Below are positions 1 to 7,748 of a stretch of 64,000 nt of DNA, piece after piece. The position numbers and the translations under genes were made by a program. The notes beneath the pieces were generated by a model. That model searched no databases, was not told the DNA's origin, and saw only the letters and a program-made list of their open reading frames with translations. The stretch is from Caldicellulosiruptor diazotrophicus (GTDB taxonomy: Bacteria; Bacillota; Thermoanaerobacteria; Caldicellulosiruptorales; Caldicellulosiruptoraceae). The stretch spans positions 2,147,501 through 2,211,500 of the forward strand of contig NZ_AP024480.1 of assembly GCF_017347585.1 (NCBI RefSeq), written 5' to 3'. Every line of letters begins with the position of its first letter. Position 1 is the stretch's first letter.

Positions 1-690
1 CTCAATGTAACTCTCGGTGGAAATTGAAGAAAATATTTTCATAAAAATATCATAGTAGTGGGGCATGTATCTCTTTAGTTCTTTCAAAAATACAGAAATT
101 TTGAAGATGTAAATGCCACTATTCCAAAAGTACTTCGATTTTACTAAATACCTTGCCCTCTTTGCATCAGGTTTTTCGACAAATCTTTCTACTGTAAATA
201 CTCCATTTTCAAGTTCCCTTCCAAGCTTTATATATCCATAATTTGTATCACCTCTTGTTGGAGCAATTCCAAAACAGATTATATAGCCTTTTTTGGCAAT
301 CTCATAACCTCTTTTTATGGCATTTTCAAATTTGTCTTTTTTAGAAATGAAATGGTCAGAAGGAAAAATTCCCAAAACGCTATCTGGGTCCTTTTTCAAA
401 ATATGAATACACGCCAAGCTTACGCACGCAAGTGTCTCTTTTTGTTCAGGTTCAAAAATTAAATTATCTTCCTTAACATTCGGTAAAAGTATCCTGAGAT
501 GTTCACGGTAATTTATATGGGTGACTATATGAATTTTCTCTGGCGGTATTATTCTCTTTACTCTGTCATAGGTCATTTCAAGAAAACTTTTATCACCTAT
601 AATTTGTAAAAATTGTTTTGGAAATGTTTTTCTGCTCTTTGGCCAAAGTCTGACACCCGCACCGCCAGACAAAATGCAAGCCCAGTCCAT
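1..690 (-). CDS. manC: Mannose-1-phosphate guanylyltransferase, 3' end outside window
   Basis: The protein makes GDP-mannose from GTP and mannose-1-phosphate, a precursor for glycans. The first 230 codons are present and the frame runs off the window edge without a stop. The start is MDWACILSGGAGVRLWP, with the nucleotidyltransferase loop GGAGVRLWP-x-SR followed by PKQF, which is typical of the mannose-1-P/GDP-mannose type rather than glucose-1-P enzymes. Further on are the FPSDHFI segment and a VEKPD segment, both expected for the family. The ATG lies 5 nt after the stop of the upstream gene, with AAGGAAG about 10 nt before it, so the two are probably co-transcribed. The C-terminal part cannot be judged. 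A related sugar-nucleotide transferase specificity is possible but less likely. Confidence 0.88.
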   Translation of the reverse strand, partial: MDWACILSGGAGVRLWPKSRKTFPKQFLQIIGDKSFLEMTYDRVKRIIPPEKIHIVTHINYREHLRILLPNVKEDNLIFEPEQKETLACVSLACIHILKKDPDSVLGIFPSDHFISKKDKFENAIKRGYEIAKKGYIICFGIAPTRGDTNYGYIKLGRELENGVFTVERFVEKPDAKRARYLVKSKYFWNSGIYIFKISVFLKELKRYMPHYYDIFMKIFSSISTESYIE

Positions 691-695
691 AACTT

Positions 696-1859
696 TTATT
701 CTTCCTTCTCTATAAGCTCTAAGCTCATCTTAAAGTAACCTTCTTTGCCATCTATGACTTTTCCATCTCTTGTGACAAACTCAGAAAATCCAAACGACTT
801 TGCAACCTTTTCTGTCTCCTCTGAAAACTCTGCCGGCACTAAAATCTCAACTCTATCTCTTTTTCTTTTGGATCTTCTGTAACCGATAATCAAATACCCA
901 TGTTCGGATACAAGATTGAATACAAATGGGTTAAATATAACATACAAAAATGGATGCAGATGAGATATGCTGATTATATCCTTTTTCTCAATTTTAAACC
1001 ATTTGACCTTGTCGTCAGAAAACGGATCAAATCTTTCACACTTTTCTTTCAACTCTTCAAAAATTCTCTTCCAAATTTTTTTGTCACCAAATTCTAATAT
1101 GCAGTAATTTTTTTCAACATCGAAATGAAAGTTTTCTTCTCTACTCTCATCCTGGTAAGCCTTTTGAAGTTCTTGGAAAACACTCTCAACTATTTCAGAA
1201 GACTCTTCTTCTTTTTCTGATTTTTCGGCCAACTCTTTGGTAAGCTCATCTTCTGCTTCTTGTTCTTTTGTCTGCATGATTTCTTTTTCACCATCTTCGT
1301 TGCAATTCTCACCCAAGCTTTGGTCACCATCTTTTGAAGTAAAACTCTCAGCTTTTTCTTCTTTCTTTACTTTTGTTTCTTTTTTTTCATCGTGATTATC
1401 TATCTCTTTTTTATCTTCATTTTTCTTACTTTCACCCTTTTCAAAACTTCTCAGAATATCTCTTTCCATTTCATATAAACTACTATCATCAAAGCTTCCT
1501 ATCAGAATGAAATTAGGTTTCTCTTTCCTCTCTTTTGCAATAGCAAATCCGGAAATGTCAGAAAGTTTTAAGCTGCTTTTGAACAAATTAAACCTACTTG
1601 TGGAAAGAAACTGGACAATATTCCCTTTTTGCGGTTTTGAAAGTGCAGTCAAAAACACTGGAAAATATCCATCCGATTTTTTCACAACACCCCAAAAAGT
1701 AATCTTATCTTCTGCCTCTTCAAATCCCTGGATAACAATTTCCAAGTTAGTGCTGTCTACAATTGCCTGAACCTTGACATATCCAAACGGGATTTTTCCT
1801 TTCTGTTCAATTCCCTTTAAGATTACAACAAATCTTGTGAACGGCAAATTTTCTATCAA
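696..1859 (-). CDS. Acidic protein of unknown function with Lys/Glu-rich linker
   Basis: I do not recognise this 387-residue protein. Residues 1-130 look like a compact beta-rich domain, beginning MIENLPFTRFVVILKGIEQ. Residues about 135-235 are a very acidic, low-complexity Lys/Glu linker, probably disordered or coiled. Residues 240-387 form a second folded domain with an SHLHPFLYVIF segment. There is no signal peptide or membrane segment, so it is probably cytoplasmic. The start is TTG, chosen because AAGGAGGT lies 8 nt upstream. That ribosome site sits inside the hairpin at 1865-1909. The two-domain-plus-linker layout recalls clostridial hypothetical proteins, but no function can be assigned. 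It precedes manC by 5 nt. Confidence 0.8.
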   Translation of the reverse strand: MIENLPFTRFVVILKGIEQKGKIPFGYVKVQAIVDSTNLEIVIQGFEEAEDKITFWGVVKKSDGYFPVFLTALSKPQKGNIVQFLSTSRFNLFKSSLKLSDISGFAIAKERKEKPNFILIGSFDDSSLYEMERDILRSFEKGESKKNEDKKEIDNHDEKKETKVKKEEKAESFTSKDGDQSLGENCNEDGEKEIMQTKEQEAEDELTKELAEKSEKEEESSEIVESVFQELQKAYQDESREENFHFDVEKNYCILEFGDKKIWKRIFEELKEKCERFDPFSDDKVKWFKIEKKDIISISHLHPFLYVIFNPFVFNLVSEHGYLIIGYRRSKRKRDRVEILVPAEFSEETEKVAKSFGFSEFVTRDGKVIDGKEGYFKMSLELIEKEE

Positions 1860-1864
1860 AATAA

Positions 1865-1909
1865 AAGACCTCCTTCACAATCTTTATATCAGTATATGAA
1901 GGAGGCCTT
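1865..1909 (-). terminator. Hairpin: pckG terminator that also holds the next gene's ribosome site
   Basis: A 13-bp stem (1865-1877 with 1897-1909, one G-U pair) and a 19-nt loop lie just after the pckG stop. In the transcript it is followed by CUUUUAUUUUG, a usable but imperfect U tract. The 3' arm contains the AAGGAGGU ribosome site of the gene starting at 1859. The same structure could therefore end pckG transcripts and hide the next gene's ribosome site on read-through RNA. Confidence 0.65.
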
Positions 1910-1927
1910 ATGTTAGGTGATTTATTT

Positions 1928-3694
1928 CTATTTTAAAAGTCTTTGTTTTAGCTTTTCATTTTCTTCAATAAGCTCTCTCGGGAGCCTATCTCCAAACTGG
2001 CTTAAAAACTCTCTTGAATCCTCAGCCTCTTTTAACCACAATTCTTTGTCTATCTCAAGAAGCTTTTCTACTGTCTCTTTGTCTATATCAAGACCATCTA
2101 AGTAAAGGTCATCAACATATGGCACATAACCAATTGGAGTCTCTTTTGCTTCTACTTTGTCTTCACATCTTTCGATTATCCACTTGAGCACTCTCAAGTT
2201 CTCACCAAACCCAGGCCAGATAAACTTGCCATTTTCGTCTTGTCTAAACCAGTTTACATGGAAAATCTTTGGCGGGTTTGGAATCTTCTTGCCCATCTCA
2301 AGCCAGTGCGCAAAGTAGTCTGCCATGTTATAGCCACAGAATGGAAGCATTGCCATCGGGTCGCGACGAACAACACCAACCTTGCCCATTGCAGCAGCAG
2401 TTGTTTCAGATGCCATAGTAGCACCGATATATACACCATGCTGCCAGTCAAATGCCTCATACACAAGTGGTGCAACCTTTGCACGTCTGCCGCCAAATAT
2501 TATTGCCGAAATGGGTACGCCATTTGGATTTTCCCACTCCTTTGAAATTGATGGACACTGACTGGCAGGCGCTGTAAATCTTGCGTTCGGGTGCGCACCC
2601 TTTTCACCACTGTCTTTTGTCCATGGTCTTCCAAGCCAGTCAATACCTCGCTCTGGCGGCTCTTCGTCCATGCCTTCCCACCATACTGTTCCATCTTCTT
2701 TTAAAAGAACATTTGTATATATAGTATTTCTCTTTATGGTTTCCATGGCATTTGGATTTGTCTTATAACTTGTGCCAGGTGCAACTCCAAAAAACCCTGC
2801 TTCAGGGTTGATGGCCCAAAGCCTTCCATCCTCGCCTATTCTCATCCATGCAATGTCATCCCCCACAGTCCACACCTTGTAGCCCAGCTTTTTAAGAGGC
2901 TCTGGTGGAATAAGCATAGCTAAGTTTGTCTTACCACACGCGCTTGGAAAAGCACCTGCAATGTATGTTACCTTGCCGCTTGGGTCCTCAATTCCGACAA
3001 TGAGCATGTGCTCTGCAAGCCAGCCTTCTTTCCTTCCCAGATAACTTGCAATTCTGAGTGCAAAACATTTCTTTGAAAGAATAACGTTACCACCATAACC
3101 TGAATTGACGCTCATAATTGTGTTGTCCTGCGGGAAATGACAGATGTATCTCTTTTCTGGATCAAGAGTTGCTTTGGAGTGAAGTCCTTTTACAAAATCA
3201 GGTGAGCTTCCTAAATGCTTTAATGCAACATCGCCAATCCTTGCCATGATTCTGAGGTTCAAAACAACATATATGCTGTCTGTAAGCTCAATTCCCACCT
3301 TTGAATATTGTGAACCAACAGGTCCCATCAAGTATGGAACAACGTACATTGTTCTTCCTTTCATTGAGCCGTCAAAAAGTGAGTAGAGCATCTTGTAAGC
3401 TTCGTTTGGGTCCATCCAGTTATTAGTCGGACCTGCTTCTTCTTTTGTTGGTGTGCAGATAAACGTTCTGTCTTCAACCCTTGCAACATCGCTCGGATGC
3501 GTTCGGTGAAGGTAACATCCAGGAAGCTTTTCTTGGTTGAGCTCCATAAGTTCTCCTGACTCAAGAGCTTCTTTTATAAGCCTTTGTTTTTCTTCCTCAG
3601 AACCATCTATCCAGACAATCTTGTCTGGTTTTGTGATTTTTGCCATCTCATCAATCCATTCATACACTGAGGGATGTAAGTTCACCTTTACCAC
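1928..3694 (-). CDS. pckG: Phosphoenolpyruvate carboxykinase (GTP)
   Basis: This cytoplasmic enzyme interconverts oxaloacetate + GTP with PEP + CO2 + GDP, the entry to gluconeogenesis or, in some anaerobes, PEP carboxylation. The kinase-1a P-loop FPSACGKTNLAML is present, with the downstream GDDIAWM metal-binding segment and the NPEAGFFGVAPGT region typical of GTP-type enzymes. At about 588 residues it has full family length. The longest frame opens at a TTG (3715) with no ribosome site. GTG at 3694 has GGTGGAG 5 nt upstream and was chosen, and GTG at 3685 is also possible. It is apparently a single-gene unit, with a promoter at 3748-3777 and a terminator hairpin at 1865-1909. Confidence 0.95.
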   Translation of the reverse strand: MVKVNLHPSVYEWIDEMAKITKPDKIVWIDGSEEEKQRLIKEALESGELMELNQEKLPGCYLHRTHPSDVARVEDRTFICTPTKEEAGPTNNWMDPNEAYKMLYSLFDGSMKGRTMYVVPYLMGPVGSQYSKVGIELTDSIYVVLNLRIMARIGDVALKHLGSSPDFVKGLHSKATLDPEKRYICHFPQDNTIMSVNSGYGGNVILSKKCFALRIASYLGRKEGWLAEHMLIVGIEDPSGKVTYIAGAFPSACGKTNLAMLIPPEPLKKLGYKVWTVGDDIAWMRIGEDGRLWAINPEAGFFGVAPGTSYKTNPNAMETIKRNTIYTNVLLKEDGTVWWEGMDEEPPERGIDWLGRPWTKDSGEKGAHPNARFTAPASQCPSISKEWENPNGVPISAIIFGGRRAKVAPLVYEAFDWQHGVYIGATMASETTAAAMGKVGVVRRDPMAMLPFCGYNMADYFAHWLEMGKKIPNPPKIFHVNWFRQDENGKFIWPGFGENLRVLKWIIERCEDKVEAKETPIGYVPYVDDLYLDGLDIDKETVEKLLEIDKELWLKEAEDSREFLSQFGDRLPRELIEENEKLKQRLLK

Positions 3695-3747
3695 CTTTTC
3701 TCCACCACCTTGCAAGTTTTGTTTATGATAATTGCAATTTGTATTAT

Positions 3748-3777
3748 ATTATACCTCATTAATGTTGAAATTGTCAA
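3748..3777 (-). promoter_or_regulatory. Sigma-A-type promoter for pckG
   Basis: On the minus strand TTGACA (3777-3772) is followed by an 18-nt spacer and TATAAT (3753-3748), both perfect consensus. It lies about 55 nt upstream of the chosen pckG start. Confidence 0.75.
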
Positions 3778-3858
3778 AAATAAAATAGCATTTTTAAGAA
3801 TAAATGAAACATAACCACACACCAAATTGCATTTGTTACCAGGTATTAAGATCTTCTT

Positions 3859-4707
3859 TTAACTTTTAAAAAATTCCTCTTCAAAGCACTGGTAAAGTCT
3901 TACATAATCATCCAGCGATAAGTCTTCTGCTCTTAAATTTTCATCAAGTCCAGCCATGTGGATAATCTTTTTTAGCTCATCTTTTGCAATATCAAGCTGA
4001 TTTGAAAGAGCATTTAGAATTGTCTTTCGGCGGGTTGAAAAACATGCATGGACTATTTTAAAAAACTTTTTTTCATCAACATTTGGCTTTTCAATTTTGA
4101 ACCTTGCTCTTAAGACCGCAGAGTCAACCTCTGGCTTTGGATAAAAAACATTTTTGCTAACATAAAAGTAATCCTCTATCTCACAGTAAAAGTTCATTGC
4201 AACTGTGAGATTTCCATACTCTTTTGTCCCTGGTTTTGCCAAAAGCCTTTGCGCAACCTCTTTTTGAACCATTATGGTAAACTTCTCTATACACTCTCTT
4301 TCTTCAAAAAGTTTGAAGAGTATCTGCGATGTGACATAATATGGCAGATTGCCAACAACATATACCTTATTACCATTTGTTAAATTTTTAACATTAAGTT
4401 CAAGAAAGTCACTATTTACTATTTGGAGGTTTGAAAGGTTCTGGCAAACATCTTTTAAAACATTCAATATCTTTTTGTCAATCTCAACTGCAACTACCTT
4501 CTGCGCAGTTTTTGCCAAATAAACTGTAAGTGTTCCAGGGCCAGCACCTATCTCAATAACTTCTTTTCCTTCCGTTTGGGAAAATAAAATGATTTTTCTT
4601 ACTACATTTTCATCAACCAAAAAATTCTGTCCAAGCTTTTTATTTGGAGAAAGTCCATATTTTTTAAGAAGATTTAAAAGTTCCGATTTAGTAATGGCTC
4701 CATCCAC
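3859..4707 (-). CDS. rsmA: 16S rRNA (adenine1518/1519-N6,N6)-dimethyltransferase
   Basis: RsmA/KsgA dimethylates two adjacent adenines near the 3' end of 16S rRNA, using S-adenosylmethionine, during 30S maturation. The signature KLGQNFLVD occurs near residue 24, the SAM-binding motif EIGAGPGTLT near 52 and the catalytic NLPYYVTSQ near 120. The length of 282 aa fits the family. The start is unclear: the GTG at 4707 directly abuts the AAAAGGAG ribosome site, which is too close. The only codon at normal spacing is an ATT at 4695, giving a start at ITKSELLNLL. It lies between pckG and yajC and is separated from yajC by a terminator. Confidence 0.93.
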   Translation of the reverse strand: MDGAITKSELLNLLKKYGLSPNKKLGQNFLVDENVVRKIILFSQTEGKEVIEIGAGPGTLTVYLAKTAQKVVAVEIDKKILNVLKDVCQNLSNLQIVNSDFLELNVKNLTNGNKVYVVGNLPYYVTSQILFKLFEERECIEKFTIMVQKEVAQRLLAKPGTKEYGNLTVAMNFYCEIEDYFYVSKNVFYPKPEVDSAVLRARFKIEKPNVDEKKFFKIVHACFSTRRKTILNALSNQLDIAKDELKKIIHMAGLDENLRAEDLSLDDYVRLYQCFEEEFFKS

Positions 4708-4730
4708 TCCTTTTAAAGTTTACCTTCAGT

Positions 4731-4776
4731 ATTAAAAATAAATGGCTCTGAAGACATTAAGCCCTCAGAACCATTT
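4731..4776 (-). terminator. Intrinsic terminator after yajC
   Basis: A 12-bp stem (4740-4751 with 4765-4776, one G-U pair) is followed in the minus-strand transcript by AUUUUUAAU. It lies right after the yajC stop and before rsmA. Confidence 0.8.
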
Positions 4777-4780
4777 CTTT

Positions 4781-5146
4781 TTAATCTTTTTGTTCAGCCT
4801 TTTTCAAAACCTCTTTGACCGCCCACTTGTAAATTTTGAGTTTTACCCTGTCTGCCCCCACTTCAATTGTTAAAATATCATCCTTGATATTCACAATCTT
4901 GCCGATAATTCCAGCGTTTGTAACTATCTCATCTCCAACAATTAAAGAATTAATCATCTCTCTGAACTGTTTCTCTCTTCTTCTCTGTGGAACAATTATG
5001 AGAAGGTAAAGAACTACAAACATCAATATCAGAGGTATGAACTGTGCAAGCAGAGCAATTGCTGTTGCACCTGCTGGTGCCTGCTGCTGAGAGCTTTGAT
5101 TGCCTGCTGCATACGCAATTTCAAATAAAAGATTACTCAAGATCAT
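4781..5146 (-). CDS. yajC: Preprotein translocase subunit YajC
   Basis: YajC is a small single-span membrane protein that accompanies SecDF and YidC in the Sec translocon. The chosen start gives 121 codons: an N-terminal stretch MILSNLLFEIAYAAG, a Gln-rich patch, one strong membrane helix (ALLAQFIPLILMFVVLYLL), the family motif VPQRRREKQFREM, and then the conserved cytosolic domain with GDEIVTNAGIIGKI. The open frame extends upstream to 5326 but lacks family similarity there and overlaps the divergent gene. ATG at 5146 has AGGGGG upstream. No secD or secF is adjacent. Confidence 0.92.
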   Translation of the reverse strand: MILSNLLFEIAYAAGNQSSQQQAPAGATAIALLAQFIPLILMFVVLYLLIIVPQRRREKQFREMINSLIVGDEIVTNAGIIGKIVNIKDDILTIEVGADRVKLKIYKWAVKEVLKKAEQKD

Positions 5147-5204
5147 AAACTTTTTATCCCCCTGCCACCATTTGATTTTTTTAATTAGAATTATGCATAA
5201 TAAT

Positions 5205-5232
5205 ATTATAACAGTTATCAAAAAATAGGCAA
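5205..5232 (-). promoter_or_regulatory. Possible yajC promoter
   Basis: On the minus strand TTGCCT (5232-5227), a 16-nt spacer and TATAAT (5210-5205) lie in the divergent region between yajC and the plus-strand radical-SAM gene. The -10 is perfect and the -35 is weak. Confidence 0.4.
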
Positions 5233-5267
5233 GCATTTTTGAAAAACTAAAAAGGAGGTTGCAAAAA

Positions 5268-6263
5268 TTGGAAAAATCTGTTGGAAAACTTAAAATTGAA
5301 AGGCTTTTTTCGGGTGGTGTCATCACAAACTACTACTGTTCTTCTGCCTGTAAACACTGTCTTTACAACAGCTCTCCATCCTGGAAAAAAGAATATATGA
5401 CAGAGGAGATGGCAGACAAAGTATTCAAGACCTTAAAAAACTTTGGAGTTTTCTCGGTTCACATAGGCGGTGGAGAACCTTTTTTGAATTTTGAAGGACT
5501 AAAAAAGGTCATCAATAGAGCAAATGAAAATGGGATTTACATTGAGTACATAGAGACAAACGCTTCGTGGGTTGAAAATGAAGATGAGGTGAAAAGAAGA
5601 TTAAAAGAATTAAAAAATCTCGGAATTGAAACAATACTTGTCTCAATCAGCCCTTTTCACAATGAATACATTCCATTTAAAAAGGTATTAAAATTAATCA
5701 AACTTCTTGATGATGTTGGTATCAGAATTTTCCCTTGGATTGAAAGCTTTGCAAATGAAATTAAAAGACTGAACATCGACAAGACACATTCTCTTTCTGA
5801 ATACAAAGATTTATTCGGGGAAAACTATATAAAGCTTCTTCCTCAAAGGTATTATCTTACCCTAAACGGAAGAGCAATCAAAACATTTGAAGAATATTTT
5901 CCAACAAAATCTGCTGATGACATAATTAAAAACTCACCTGCATGTTTTGAACTTTATAGCAAAAGCCATTTTCACATGGACCTTTTTGGAAATTTTATTC
6001 CAAATCCATGTGTTGGATTTAGAATCTCAATAGATGACCTTGGAAAAGAGCTTGACTCAAGCAAATACTTTTTTGTAAACTTACTCTACACTAAAGGAAT
6101 AAAAGGTCTATTTGAGTTTGCAAAAGAAAATTATGATTATACACCATCAAAAAAATTTTTAAACAAATGCAGCCTGTGTTTTGATATTCGAAAATTTTTG
6201 GTGTCAGAAAAAAACGTAGAAGTACCTGATTTGGGACCAAGAGAGTTTTATTTAAACTTTTAA
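5268..6263 (+). CDS. Radical SAM protein with SPASM-like C-terminal cysteines
   Basis: This is a radical S-adenosylmethionine enzyme of unknown substrate. The cluster motif CSSACKHC (CxxxCxxC) is near residue 24 and the GGGEP SAM-contact motif near 70. C-terminal cysteines (NPCVGF and CSLCF) resemble part of a SPASM/twitch domain holding a second Fe-S cluster, as in peptide- or protein-modifying members. The start chosen is TTG at 5268, 9 nt after AAGGAGG; the TTG at 5259 abuts the ribosome site. It is the only plus-strand gene in the first 56 kb and has no obvious precursor-peptide gene beside it. It is divergent from yajC. The family is secure but the function is not. Confidence 0.85.
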   Translation: MEKSVGKLKIERLFSGGVITNYYCSSACKHCLYNSSPSWKKEYMTEEMADKVFKTLKNFGVFSVHIGGGEPFLNFEGLKKVINRANENGIYIEYIETNASWVENEDEVKRRLKELKNLGIETILVSISPFHNEYIPFKKVLKLIKLLDDVGIRIFPWIESFANEIKRLNIDKTHSLSEYKDLFGENYIKLLPQRYYLTLNGRAIKTFEEYFPTKSADDIIKNSPACFELYSKSHFHMDLFGNFIPNPCVGFRISIDDLGKELDSSKYFFVNLLYTKGIKGLFEFAKENYDYTPSKKFLNKCSLCFDIRKFLVSEKNVEVPDLGPREFYLNF

Positions 6264-6267
6264 ATCC

Positions 6268-6435
6268 TTCAGGTATTATACCTGCTTCCATCATCCACAA
6301 ATACAATCTTGCTCTTGTTTGATATTTGTCCCTTTTTAAAAAGGTATCAAACTTTTGCAACATCTTTTCAATGGTGTAAGGGAGCATTTCTTTTTCGTTA
6401 TAGCATGGGTTTACGAAGTAGACTTTTGGAGACAT
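6268..6435 (-). pseudogene. Remnant of a family-2 glycosyltransferase
   Basis: A start-like MSPKVYFVNPCYNEKEM matches the opening of GT2 enzymes (VxxVIPCYNE). After FDTFLK the reading shifts by one base at the TTTTTAAAAAGGGAC run. In the next frame the sequence continues as KGQISNKSKIVFVDDGSR, the nucleotide-sugar-binding DDGS strand of GT2. It then hits TGA where a Trp is normally found (after YNT). Only the first quarter of the gene survives, and its lost end lies at the 3' end of the radical-SAM gene. It is non-functional. Similar polyprenyl-phosphate-sugar transferases are the likely parent, but this is inferred from about 55 codons. Confidence 0.75.
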
Positions 6436-6540
6436 TGTTGCTATACCCTAATTGTTTATTCTTTATAACATTTTACATTACCAAGTTTAACAATGATTGA
6501 ACGTTTTGTAAACAATTTTTTAACATAATATTTTCGGCTG

Positions 6541-6579
6541 AAAATAAAAAAATGAGGCTACTTTTTCCAAAATAGCCCC
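6541..6579 (-). terminator. Terminator of the opp operon
   Basis: A 7-bp stem (6554-6560 with 6573-6579, one G-U) with a 12-nt loop is followed in the minus transcript by AUUUUUUUAUUUU. It lies immediately after the stop of the 56-codon membrane-protein gene. Confidence 0.85.
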
Positions 6580-6750
6580 TTATTTGTGTTTGGACATTTT
6601 CAATATTATTGCTATTCCAATAACTGCAAATACGATTGATAAAATAACCAAGTAAAGTTCTATACCACCTTTTCGGAAACTCAAAAGCCACACCAGAGAA
6701 AAAATAATTATAATCAAGAATAAGGTAAAATAGAATCGTCTTAACCTCAT
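6580..6750 (-). CDS. Small two-helix membrane protein at end of opp operon
   Basis: This is a 56-residue protein I cannot name. It begins MRLRRFYFTLFLIIII, has a first hydrophobic helix (about 7-24), a short basic turn (SFRKGG), a second helix (about 31-51) and a basic tail KMSKHK. The positive residues at both ends suggest a hairpin with both termini inside. The ATG follows the stop of the upstream ATPase by 14 nt and has GGGAG 6 nt before it. The operon terminator follows directly. Position and spacing suggest translation with the transporter, so it may be an accessory or stability subunit. That role is inference. Confidence 0.6.
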   Translation of the reverse strand: MRLRRFYFTLFLIIIIFSLVWLLSFRKGGIELYLVILSIVFAVIGIAIILKMSKHK

Positions 6751-6764
6751 CTATTTCTCCCTAC

Positions 6765-7748
6765 CTAAATATTTTCAAAAACATGGCATGCAACCCAGTG
6801 ACTGTGAGATATCATTTCAAGCTGTGGTGTTTCATTTAGACATTTATCAGTAAAATAATTACAAGCATGTGCAAAAGGACAACCTTGTGTTCCTGGCTTT
6901 CTCACAGGAGGATCATACGACCTGAGCTGCTCCACCTTTCTTTTTCTTGCTAACTCAGGGTCGGCAATCGGGCTGGAATTTAAAAGCACTTTTGTATAAG
7001 GATGCACAGGATTTGTAGTTATCTCTTTGCTTGAGCCTTTTTCAACAATCCTTCCACCATACAAAACAGCCATCTCACCTTTTTCATAAGTAAAATACCT
7101 TGCTGCACCTATATCGTGCAAAACAAGAATTACTGTAATGTTTTTCTTCTCATTTAAGTCCTTGAGCAGTTTTATTATGGCAGCCCTAAGGGACATATCA
7201 ATCATGCTTATAGGCTCATCTGCTACTATTATCTCTGGATTTGCTGTCAATGCTCTTGCAATTGCAAGTCTTTGTCTGCCTCCACCAGATAAATGATGGG
7301 GATATTTATTAAAAAAATAATCTGGTGGTGTAAGCCCTACCATCTCAAGAAGGTCATATACGCGCTTTTCTAACCTCTCTCCACTCAGTCCTTCACACCT
7401 CTTTAATGGGTCTGCTATTATTTTGTAAATGGTTTTTGACGGATGCAAAGAAGCATATGGGTCTTGATGAATGTACTGAACCTTTCTTCTTATAACACTA
7501 TAATCCCTTCTCCACTCATCTAAACTCTTATTAAACCAGTATATCTTCCCCTCTGTCGGCACTTCAAGGTTTGTTAATATTCTTGCCAGGGTGGTTTTAC
7601 CCATTCCACTTTCTCCAATAATAACTAACCTATCTCCCCTTTTTATTTCCAAATTTATATCATCCAGCACCAATTTATATCTTTTTTTAAACAGACCTTG
7701 CGAAAACACCTTGCTCACATGTTCAGCTCTTAGGGCAATCTCATTCAT
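6765..7748 (-). CDS. Oligosaccharide/oligopeptide ABC transporter ATPase (OppF type)
   Basis: This is one of two ATPases that power the Opp-type importer encoded upstream. Walker A is GESGMGKTT, the signature is LSGGGRQRLAIARAL, and Walker B is IIVADEP. The usual oligopeptide-ATPase C-terminal extension carries a conserved cysteine set (GCPF, CNYF, KCLN, ACHV), which in this family can hold an Fe-S cluster. The ATG at 7748 was chosen because AAGGAGG lies 8 nt upstream, and it overlaps the stop of the preceding ATPase by 8 nt. A frame start at 7784 is possible but has no ribosome site. The neighbouring GH130 genes point to oligosaccharides rather than peptides. Confidence 0.9.
   Translation of the reverse strand: MNEIALRAEHVSKVFSQGLFKKRYKLVLDDINLEIKRGDRLVIIGESGMGKTTLARILTNLEVPTEGKIYWFNKSLDEWRRDYSVIRRKVQYIHQDPYASLHPSKTIYKIIADPLKRCEGLSGERLEKRVYDLLEMVGLTPPDYFFNKYPHHLSGGGRQRLAIARALTANPEIIVADEPISMIDMSLRAAIIKLLKDLNEKKNITVILVLHDIGAARYFTYEKGEMAVLYGGRIVEKGSSKEITTNPVHPYTKVLLNSSPIADPELARKRKVEQLRSYDPPVRKPGTQGCPFAHACNYFTDKCLNETPQLEMISHSHWVACHVFENI

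Noticed and set aside
2240..2545. 101-residue plus-strand frame inside pckG
   Set aside because: Antisense to a conserved enzyme core, no ribosome site, no recognisable domain.
5147..5326. N-terminal extension of YajC (60 extra residues)
   Set aside because: It overlaps the divergent radical-SAM gene, adds an unneeded membrane helix, and ATG 5146 has a good ribosome site.
6473..6691. 72-residue frame on the minus strand
   Set aside because: It is an out-of-frame shadow of the 56-residue membrane protein and reads through the terminator.
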